8,069 bases of DNA from Bacteroidota bacterium (GTDB lineage: Bacteria > Bacteroidota > Bacteroidia > NS11-12g > UBA955): positions 1 through 8,069 of the forward strand of contig RGEC01000097.1 in NCBI GenBank assembly GCA_009918425.1, read 5' to 3'. Positions 1 to 6,456 of the stretch are shown in pieces. The notes beneath the pieces were generated by a model. The model worked only from the letters and a program-made list of their open reading frames with translations, made no database searches and was not told the DNA's origin. The position numbers and the translations under genes were made by a program. The first letter of the stretch is position 1. The number at the start of each line of letters is the position of its first letter.

Positions 1-3000
1 AAGATCAGACCGATGTGCGGGATGGACTTTTCCACCAGATAGATGAACTGGAAAAAAGCCGCGACAGCAATCTGGAAGAAATTCTGGCTGAGATATTACC
101 GGAAGCGTTTGCTGCTGTCAAAGAAGCGGCACGCCGACTGACCGAAAATGAAACTTTAACCGTTACCGCAACAGATCTGGACCGGGAAATTGCCCTGAAC
201 CGCAACCATGTGGAGATTCAGGGTGACAAAGCTCTGTACAGCAACGAATGGACTGCAGCCGGCGGACAGATTCGCTGGAATATGGTGCATTACGATGTGC
301 AACTGATTGGAGGTATTGCGCTGCACCGCGGTAAAATTGCCGAAATGGCTACCGGTGAAGGCAAAACGCTGGTAAGTACGCTGCCTGTGTACCTGAATGC
401 ACTGGGTAAACGCGGCGTACACGTTGTAACCGTAAACGATTATCTGGCCCGTCGTGACTGTGAATGGAATGGTCCGCTGTATAATTTCCTGGGACTTTCC
501 GTAGATTGCCTGGAGTATCACCAGCCCAACAGTGCAGCGCGCCGTAAAGCTTACCTGGCAGACATTACCTACGGTACCAACAATGAATTTGGTTTCGATT
601 ACCTGCGTGACAATATGGCACACAGTCCGGATGAACAGGTGCAGAAAAAACACCATTTTGCCATCGTGGATGAGGTAGATAGCGTTTTGATTGACGATGC
701 CAGAACACCCCTTATCATCAGCGGGCCCACACCCCATGGCGATGACCAGCAGTTTGACGCCCTGAAACCAAGAATTCAAAAGCTGGTAGAAGCCCAGAAA
801 AAGTACATTGTAACAGCCCTGAATGATGCAAAAAGGCTAATTGGTGAAGGAAATAACGGTACAAAGGAAGGCGAAGGCGGTCTGGCTCTATTACGTGCAC
901 ACCGTGGGTTGCCTAAAAACCGAGCACTGATAAAATTCCTTGGCGAAACAGGAGTTCGATCCATTCTTACGAAAACGGAAAGCTACTACCTGCAGGACCA
1001 ACAAAAAGAAATGCCTAAGGCAGATGCGCCGCTCTACTTTACCATTGATGAAAAAACCAGCAGTGTAGACCTCACCGATAAAGGCATTGAGCTTATTACC
1101 GGTGCCGGTGAAGATCCCAATTTCTTCGTTTTGCCGGATGTAGGCAGTGAAATTGCAGAAATTGAGAAAACATCGAAGGATGAAGCAGAAAAATTGCGAC
1201 GCAAAGATGAACTGATGCGTGAATTTGCCATCAAGAGCGACCGTATTCACAGTGTGCAGCAACTGCTGAAAGCCTATACCATGTTTGAAAAGGATGTTGA
1301 ATATATCATCCAGGATAACAAGGTGAAAATTGTAGATGAACAGACAGGTCGCGTATTGGATGGTCGCCGATACAGTGATGGGCTCCACCAGGCTATTGAA
1401 GCCAAGGAAAATGTGCGTATTGAAGCCGCTACCCAAACCTATGCCACCATTACACTTCAGAATTATTTCAGGATGTATCACAAGCTGGCCGGTATGACCG
1501 GTACCGCTGAAACTGAGGCTCAGGAACTATGGGATATTTATAAACTGGGGGTAATGGTTATTCCCACTAATAAACCGGCTATACGCAAGGATTACGAAGA
1601 CCAGGTATACAAATCCATGCGCGAAAAATTCAATGCAGTTATTGATGAAGTCGTGAAATTGCAGGAGGCAGGCAGACCCGTGCTTGTGGGTACAACCAGC
1701 GTAGAATTCAGCGAGTTGCTGAGCCGGATGCTGACCATGAAAAAAATCAGGCACAACGTACTGAACGCCAAGCAGCATCAGCGGGAGGCAGAAATTGTGG
1801 CTGAAGCAGGCAAACCCGGTGCCGTAACCATCGCAACCAATATGGCAGGCCGTGGTACGGATATTAAAATCGGCGATGAAGTAAAAGCGGCTGGTGGACT
1901 TGCCATCATCGGTACTGAGCGCCACGACAGCCGCCGTGTTGACCGTCAGCTGCGCGGACGTGCAGGCCGTCAGGGCGATCCGGGAACATCACGTTTCTAT
2001 GTGAGCCTGGAAGACGATTTGATGCGAATTTTCGGCTCTGAACGTGTGAGCCGTATGATGGATAAATTTGGCTACAAAGAAGGCGATGTGATTGAGCACA
2101 GCTGGATGACCAAAACCATCGAGCGCAACCAAAAGCGCATGGAGCAGAACAATTTCGGTGTACGTAAGCGCCTGCTGGAATACGATGATGTAATGAACAA
2201 GCAGCGCACCAATATTTACCGTATGCGCAGAAATGCACTTTTTGGCGACAGACTGAGCATTGACTTGAAAAACATGCTTTACAACTGGTGCACAGAACAA
2301 GTGCAATTGGCCAAAGATGCAGACAGCTACGAGCAGCTGGAACTGGAGGTAATAAAAACCATGGCATCCGGCCTGCCCTTTGATCAGCAAACTTTCCAAA
2401 CCTCCAAAGAAGATGCACTTATTGAAGCCTTGTTTGATAGCCTGACCAAACACTATCAGGATAAAAACGAACGCATTCGCAAGCAGGCATTACCGGTTTT
2501 TCAGGGCATTTATCAGGAACAAGGCGATAAAATTGAGAATGTGCTTGTGCCCATGACCGATGGTATTCACGCATTCCAGATTGTAACCCCATTGCAAAAA
2601 GCACTGTCATCAGAATGCAAAGAACTTATTCACGAACTGGAAAAAATGGTTACCCTGCAAATGATTGATGATGAATGGAAAGAGCATTTGCGCGAACTGG
2701 ACGAACTGAAGCAAAGCACCTACAACGCACAGTATGAGCAGAAAGATCCTTTGCTGATATATAAAATTGAGAGCTTTGAGCTTTTCGGACAAATGCTGAA
2801 CCGCCTTAATCAGCGGGTTCTGGGCCTGCTATTCCGCAGCGAAATTGAAAGTGGTAATCAGGTAGAAGAAGCCCGCGTTAGCAAAAGAAAAGAAGAACCT
2901 AAAATTAAAACCGGCCGTGAAGAAATCGGAGGAGGCAGCATGCATCAAGATCCGACTATGCCACCGCCGGCTCCGGAACATCAGTCGATTCCCCAGTCGC

Positions 3001-3089
3001 CCATACGCAATGAAATTAAAGTGGGCAGAAACGATCCTTGTCCGTGCGGAAGCGGCAAGAAGTTCAAGAGCTGCCACGGCAAAGACTAA
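1..3089 (+). CDS. secA: SecA, preprotein translocase ATPase (5' end missing)
   Basis: SecA is the ATP-driven motor that pushes unfolded preproteins through the SecYEG channel at the inner membrane. The frame is open back to the window edge, so the GTG at 15 is not the true start and the N-terminal linker is missing. Counting from the codon at 15, about 1024 residues are visible. Walker A (ATGEGKT) is at 112-118 and Walker B (DEVD) at 219-222, followed by the SecA hallmark VLIDDARTPLIISG. The second nucleotide-binding domain shows MAGRGTDIKIG (610-620) and RQLRGRAGRQGDPG (644-657). The scaffold and two-helix-finger region includes YDDVMNKQR (723-731) and DDEWKEHLRELDELK (885-899). After a proline-rich linker, the C-terminal zinc site is CPCGSGKKFKSCH, with C1009, C1011, C1020 and H1021. 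Between PLIISG and YFTIDEK lie about 105 residues, roughly 70 more than in E. coli as I recall it. This insertion is typical of Bacteroidota SecA. The assignment is essentially certain. Confidence 0.98.
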   Translation, partial: DQTDVRDGLFHQIDELEKSRDSNLEEILAEILPEAFAAVKEAARRLTENETLTVTATDLDREIALNRNHVEIQGDKALYSNEWTAAGGQIRWNMVHYDVQLIGGIALHRGKIAEMATGEGKTLVSTLPVYLNALGKRGVHVVTVNDYLARRDCEWNGPLYNFLGLSVDCLEYHQPNSAARRKAYLADITYGTNNEFGFDYLRDNMAHSPDEQVQKKHHFAIVDEVDSVLIDDARTPLIISGPTPHGDDQQFDALKPRIQKLVEAQKKYIVTALNDAKRLIGEGNNGTKEGEGGLALLRAHRGLPKNRALIKFLGETGVRSILTKTESYYLQDQQKEMPKADAPLYFTIDEKTSSVDLTDKGIELITGAGEDPNFFVLPDVGSEIAEIEKTSKDEAEKLRRKDELMREFAIKSDRIHSVQQLLKAYTMFEKDVEYIIQDNKVKIVDEQTGRVLDGRRYSDGLHQAIEAKENVRIEAATQTYATITLQNYFRMYHKLAGMTGTAETEAQELWDIYKLGVMVIPTNKPAIRKDYEDQVYKSMREKFNAVIDEVVKLQEAGRPVLVGTTSVEFSELLSRMLTMKKIRHNVLNAKQHQREAEIVAEAGKPGAVTIATNMAGRGTDIKIGDEVKAAGGLAIIGTERHDSRRVDRQLRGRAGRQGDPGTSRFYVSLEDDLMRIFGSERVSRMMDKFGYKEGDVIEHSWMTKTIERNQKRMEQNNFGVRKRLLEYDDVMNKQRTNIYRMRRNALFGDRLSIDLKNMLYNWCTEQVQLAKDADSYEQLELEVIKTMASGLPFDQQTFQTSKEDALIEALFDSLTKHYQDKNERIRKQALPVFQGIYQEQGDKIENVLVPMTDGIHAFQIVTPLQKALSSECKELIHELEKMVTLQMIDDEWKEHLRELDELKQSTYNAQYEQKDPLLIYKIESFELFGQMLNRLNQRVLGLLFRSEIESGNQVEEARVSKRKEEPKIKTGREEIGGGSMHQDPTMPPPAPEHQSIPQSPIRNEIKVGRNDPCPCGSGKKFKSCHGKD

Positions 3090-3101
3090 ACTTGCCCACC
3101 C

Positions 3102-3299
3102 ATGAGCCAAAAGGAGCCGGAAAAGGCACACTCAGACTATTACTTCGAAAACGGATACCTGGTTTTTACCGAGTATTTTCTGTTTAAACGTGGGATTTGC
3201 TGCGGAAGTGGATGCAGGCATTGTCCGTTTGAACCCAGACACAGCAAAGGAAACCGGCAATTGCGAGATGAAGTAAAACTCAAATATTCTTCATCTTAA
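3102..3299 (+). CDS. DUF5522 family small cysteine-rich protein
   Basis: This is a 65-residue protein of unknown function. The core FTEYFLFKRGICCGSGCRHC matches the DUF5522 pattern, a conserved 'YY.E.GY.VFTE..LKRG.CCG.GCRHCP' block. C33, C34, C38 and C41, with H40 nearby, look suited to binding a metal ion or a small redox site; that role is inferred from residue spacing only. There is no signal peptide or membrane segment, so it is probably cytosolic. The short tail after residue 47 is basic and probably flexible. It starts at an ATG 12 bases after the secA stop and is most likely co-transcribed with secA. No obvious Shine-Dalgarno sequence precedes it, which is usual in Bacteroidota. I am confident of the family and make no claim about function. 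Confidence 0.85.
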   Translation: MSQKEPEKAHSDYYFENGYLVFTEYFLFKRGICCGSGCRHCPFEPRHSKGNRQLRDEVKLKYSSS

Positions 3300-3328
3300 G
3301 GTTTGTGTACAAAATGTAAAAACCTTTG
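3298..3328 (+). promoter_or_regulatory. Inverted repeat / candidate purH promoter in the 75-base gap
   Basis: AAGGTTT (3298-3304) and AAACCTT (3320-3326) form a perfect 7-bp inverted repeat around a 15-base spacer, starting inside the stop codon of the DUF5522 gene. No T-run follows the right arm, so it is a poor intrinsic terminator. The same stretch holds TTTG (3302-3305) and AACCTTTG (3321-3328). The latter is one base from the Bacteroidota -7 consensus TAnnTTTG, but the 15-base spacing is shorter than the roughly 19-21 expected. It could be a weak promoter for purH-pyrD, an operator, or chance. The rest of the gap to 3374 shows nothing I recognise. Confidence 0.25.
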
Positions 3329-3374
3329 TGATCATCAATATCCGTTACCGTTTATTGAAAGCTAATTTCGCGGT

Positions 3375-4871
3375 GTGGATGTTAAAATTAAATCTGCGCT
3401 GATTTCTGTTTTTTACAAAGACGGTCTTGAGCCCATCGTTCGTGCCTTACAGCAAAATAACGTAACCATTTACAGTACCGGAGGAACCCAAAAATTCATC
3501 GAAGACCTGGGCATTCCCTGCACCGGCATTGAACATGTAACAGGCTACCCCAGCATACTGGGCGGAAGGGTTAAAACCCTTCATCCTAAAGTATTTGGCG
3601 GCATTCTGGCGCGCCGTGAAAATCAGCAGGATTTATCCGAAACAGCACAATATGAAATTCCCTTATTAGACCTGGTTATCGTTGATTTATACCCTTTCAC
3701 GGAAACCGTGAATTCCGGAGGCAGCGAGCAGGAAGTTATTGAAAAAATTGACATAGGTGGCGTTTCTTTAATTAGAGCCGGCGCCAAAAATTTCAATCAT
3801 ACCTGCATCATCAGCGACAAAGCAGACTATGGCTGGTTCCTGGAGAAATACAACAATGGCAACGGTTCATTAAACCTCGGCGAAAGAAAAGAACTGGCCC
3901 GCAGGGCATTCAACACCACAGCCAATTACGACAGACAGATTGCCGACTGGTTTGGCGGAGCTAAAAATTATCCGCTGCGCTACGGTGAAAACCCGCATCA
4001 GAAAGCCGAATTCAGGGGTAACCTGGAGGCCATATTTACCAAATTGCAAGGCAAAGAACTCAGCTACAACAACCTGCTGGACGTGGACAGTGCCCTTTGC
4101 CTATTGCGCGATTTTGATAAAAACCAAGGCGTTACCTGCGTGATAGTGAAGCACAACAACGCTTGTGGCGTGGCAACTCGCCCGACAGCAGAAATGGCCT
4201 GGGACGATGCACTTGCCTGTGATCCGGTTTCCGCATTTGGTGGCATTCTGGCCATCAATGCCACTGTAGATGGTGCCACCGCCAAAAAGATTGATTCGCT
4301 CTTCTTTGAAGTATTGCTGGCCGAAGATTATACCCCGGAAGCTTTACAGATTCTTCAGGCAAAAGCCAACCGCATCTTACTGAAAACCCATCAGGGCGCA
4401 TTTAAGCAACAACTTGTCAGGACTGTGCTGAATGGAGTACTTGTGCAAGACCGGGACAATGGCCTGGCAGGCAGGGCCGATATGAAGCCGGCTACCACCC
4501 TGGCTCCCAACGATAGTCAGTTTGCCGACCTTGAATTTGCCCTGAAAATTGTGAAGCACACCAAGAGTAATACCATCGTGTTGGCCAAAAACAATCAGTT
4601 GCTGGCCAGCGGAACCGGACAAACCAGCCGTGTCGATGCGCTAAACCAAGCCATTGAAAAGGCCGGACGCTTTGGGTTTGACCTGGATGGCGCCGTAATG
4701 GCTTCAGATGCTTTCTTCCCATTCCCCGATTGTGTAGAAATTGCCGATAAGGCCGGCATTAAAGCCGTGGTGCAGCCGGGCGGCAGCATCAAGGATCAGG
4801 CCAGCATTGATTACTGCAATGCAAACAACATGGCCATGGTTATGACGGGAATGCGGCATTTTAAACATTAA
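3375..4871 (+). CDS. purH: Bifunctional AICAR transformylase / IMP cyclohydrolase
   Basis: PurH catalyses the last two steps of de novo purine synthesis in the cytosol: formylation of AICAR by 10-formyltetrahydrofolate, then ring closure to IMP. The protein has 498 residues, slightly shorter than the 505-530 common in the family. The N-terminal MGS-like cyclohydrolase domain (about 1-145) shows STGGT (34-38) and GGRVKTLHPKVFGGIL (63-78). The transformylase domain starts near RYGENPHQ (202-209) and carries the catalytic Lys-His pair in KHNNACG (K259, H260), then DPVSAFGGI (283-291), ASDAFFPFPD (443-452) and QPGGSIKDQ (467-475). It ends with the canonical TGMRHFKH. The start is a GTG. A TAA at 3363-3365 closes the frame just upstream, and the ATG at 3379 is out of frame, so the GTG at 3375 is the only reasonable start and gives the expected N-terminus. 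pyrD follows after five bases. Confidence 0.97.
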   Translation: MDVKIKSALISVFYKDGLEPIVRALQQNNVTIYSTGGTQKFIEDLGIPCTGIEHVTGYPSILGGRVKTLHPKVFGGILARRENQQDLSETAQYEIPLLDLVIVDLYPFTETVNSGGSEQEVIEKIDIGGVSLIRAGAKNFNHTCIISDKADYGWFLEKYNNGNGSLNLGERKELARRAFNTTANYDRQIADWFGGAKNYPLRYGENPHQKAEFRGNLEAIFTKLQGKELSYNNLLDVDSALCLLRDFDKNQGVTCVIVKHNNACGVATRPTAEMAWDDALACDPVSAFGGILAINATVDGATAKKIDSLFFEVLLAEDYTPEALQILQAKANRILLKTHQGAFKQQLVRTVLNGVLVQDRDNGLAGRADMKPATTLAPNDSQFADLEFALKIVKHTKSNTIVLAKNNQLLASGTGQTSRVDALNQAIEKAGRFGFDLDGAVMASDAFFPFPDCVEIADKAGIKAVVQPGGSIKDQASIDYCNANNMAMVMTGMRHFKH

Positions 4872-4876
4872 CATTT

Positions 4877-5893
4877 ATGTACGGCATCCTGCGTTTTTTT
4901 CTTTTCCTGCTTCCCCCTGAAAAGGCGCACTACCTGGCCATGGATTTGCTTTTTATAGGCTTGAAATTGCCGGTTATAAAGAATATAATCAAATGGCAAT
5001 ATTGCAGTAAAGATCAGCATGCTGTTGTCTTTTTGGGTATCCGATTTCCCAATCCCATCGGCCTGGCTGCCGGTTTCGACAAAGATGCGAGGTGGCTGCA
5101 TTTGCTTAAAAACCTCGGGTTTGGTTTTGTGGAAGTGGGTACAGTCACACCATTGCCTCAGGACGGAAACCCCAAGCCCCGCTTATTCAGGCTAAAAAAA
5201 GATCTGGCGCTCATTAACCGCATGGGTTTCAACAATCAAGGGATTGACGCCATGGTTGAACGATTGAAAAATCGTCCTGATGGGCTGATTGTAGGCGGAA
5301 ATATCGGCAAGAACAAAGTAACGCCCAACGAGAAAGCCATTGACGATTACCGAATCTGTTTTGAAAAAATCTATCCCTGGGTAGATTACATTGTGGTGAA
5401 TGTGAGCAGTCCCAACACCCCAGGTTTGCGTGAATTGCAGGAGAAGGCTTTTTTAACCAACCTGTTTCACGAACTGCATAACCTAAGAAAGTCATTCGAA
5501 AATCCAAAACCCATACTGCTGAAAATCGCTCCGGATTTGACTCCGGAAGCCCTTCAGGAAATTGCCGATACCGTTCGGGACTGCACCATTGATGGCATTA
5601 TTGCCACCAATACCACCATATCCAGAGAAGGACTGGTTTGCGATACGAACACACTGGATAAAATCGGAGCCGGCGGCCTGAGCGGCGTTCCCGTGAGACA
5701 AAAAAGCAATGATATTATCAAACAACTGCGGGAATTGCTGGGCCAGGATTATCCCATTATGGGCGTAGGTGGAATTTTCACTGCCAAAGACATAGAGGAG
5801 AAAAAGGCTGCAGGCGCTAATCTGTACCAGGTATATACCGGATTCATCTACCAGGGCCCGGGCATGGTTAAGGAATTGCTTACGGCATTTTAA
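4877..5893 (+). CDS. pyrD: Dihydroorotate dehydrogenase (quinone), class 2
   Basis: PyrD oxidises dihydroorotate to orotate, the fourth step of UMP synthesis, and passes electrons through FMN to the membrane quinone pool. Its 338 residues match the class 2 length (E. coli 336). The N-terminal hydrophobic helical part (about 1-42) forms the quinone tunnel and membrane contact that define class 2. The barrel shows NPIGLAAGFDKDA (59-71), FVEVGTVTPLPQDGNPKPR (84-102) and INRMGFNNQG (113-122). NVSSPNTPGL (175-184) contains Ser178, which lines up with the catalytic base Ser175 of E. coli. Further on are KIAPDL (216-221), TNTT (244-247), GGLSG (266-270), GVGGI (296-300) and YTGFIYQGP (320-328), the FMN phosphate region. 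The ATG lies five bases after the purH stop, so co-transcription and possibly translational coupling with purH are likely. The stop TAA is shared in part with the convergent gene on the other strand. Confidence 0.97.
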   Translation: MYGILRFFLFLLPPEKAHYLAMDLLFIGLKLPVIKNIIKWQYCSKDQHAVVFLGIRFPNPIGLAAGFDKDARWLHLLKNLGFGFVEVGTVTPLPQDGNPKPRLFRLKKDLALINRMGFNNQGIDAMVERLKNRPDGLIVGGNIGKNKVTPNEKAIDDYRICFEKIYPWVDYIVVNVSSPNTPGLRELQEKAFLTNLFHELHNLRKSFENPKPILLKIAPDLTPEALQEIADTVRDCTIDGIIATNTTISREGLVCDTNTLDKIGAGGLSGVPVRQKSNDIIKQLRELLGQDYPIMGVGGIFTAKDIEEKKAAGANLYQVYTGFIYQGPGMVKELLTAF

Positions 5894-6417
5894 CGCAATC
5901 GCGTGCGGTCTTCGTAAAATTCAATGCTGCCGGTGTAATACCAGCCATTTTCCGCATTCCACAACATAAAGCGCAGGCAATACTGCAATTTACCTTTGGT
6001 AAAATACTGTTCAACCCGCATAATATCCGTATTTTTTGCGTTGAATGAAACCAGTATGGTATCCCGTTTGGCACGTTGCAGACTGATTTTTTCTTTTCTC
6101 AGGCGTTTATAAACCTTGGCAAAGGATTTATCTACTTTATAACCATAATTCAGCCAAAGTCCGCGCATAATCTGTTCACTGAGTTCTGTATTTTGTTTTC
6201 TGAGCATGTGGAAATAAACAGAGTCAGAAGCTGTATAAGCCAGCAGCGACGATTTCTTACGGGTGGCCAATTTATTCCATAACGTATCGGCTGCTTCTGT
6301 ATAATTGCCAAAAAATTTCCGGGGTAAGGTATCTGCAGTGAGCACGCGCTGACAAAACGCAACATTTATCAGCATCATTGTGCCGAAAATTGCCGCCGCC
6401 AAACGAACTTTGCCCAT
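5890..6417 (-). CDS. Small secreted protein of unknown function
   Basis: I do not recognise this 175-residue protein. It starts with a plausible signal peptide: basic residues GKVR, then a hydrophobic stretch at residues 6-21, then C22-Q23. Cleavage after Cys22 (A-F-C|Q) is possible. The context VAFC is a poor lipobox because of Phe before Cys, so a lipoprotein is unlikely but not excluded. The mature part has a basic segment (about 97-118, KVYKRLRKEK in its middle), then a probably strand-rich end with ILVSF, YCLRFMLWN and GWYYTGSIEFYE. It is likely periplasmic. I chose the ATG at 6417; a TTG one codon upstream would add a single residue. It converges on pyrD, overlapping by four bases, and is divergent from the DUF255 gene with 27 bases between the starts. 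The signal peptide and tight fit to its neighbours support a real gene. Confidence 0.75.
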   Translation of the reverse strand: MGKVRLAAAIFGTMMLINVAFCQRVLTADTLPRKFFGNYTEAADTLWNKLATRKKSSLLAYTASDSVYFHMLRKQNTELSEQIMRGLWLNYGYKVDKSFAKVYKRLRKEKISLQRAKRDTILVSFNAKNTDIMRVEQYFTKGKLQYCLRFMLWNAENGWYYTGSIEFYEDRTRLR

Positions 6418-6424
6418 CAATATT

Positions 6425-6456
6425 CAAATTAACACTAAGTTTTCGTGAAAGCCAAT
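6425..6456 (-). promoter_or_regulatory. Candidate Bacteroidota-type promoter for the secreted-protein gene
   Basis: Read on the - strand, TTAATTTG (6432 to 6425) is one base away from the Bacteroidota -7 element TAnnTTTG. ATTG (6456 to 6453) lies 20 bases upstream and resembles the -33 element TTTG. The spacing is as expected. Transcription would start within a few bases of the ATG at 6417, giving an almost leaderless mRNA. The upstream element falls inside the first codons of the divergent DUF255 gene. This is a consensus match by eye only. Confidence 0.35.

Noticed and set aside
156..779. Long open frame (207 codons) on the - strand opposite secA
   Set aside because: It lies wholly within well-supported secA, has no recognisable motif, and its composition reads like the antisense of SecA codons. 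The other long antisense frames at 891-1481, 1906-2418 and 1989-2453 were rejected for the same reason.
2917..3105. 62-codon + strand frame overlapping the secA C-terminus
   Set aside because: The secA frame here encodes the conserved zinc tail, and the alternative product is a low-complexity frame-shifted shadow.
3298..3326. AAGGTTT/AAACCTT repeat as a terminator for secA-DUF5522
   Set aside because: The stem is AT-rich, the loop is long and no T-run follows, so it is kept only as a low-confidence regulatory candidate.
5875..5899. ATTGC ... GCAAT inverted repeat spanning the pyrD stop
   Set aside because: Only five base pairs around a 15-base loop with no T-run on either strand; too weak to call a bidirectional terminator.
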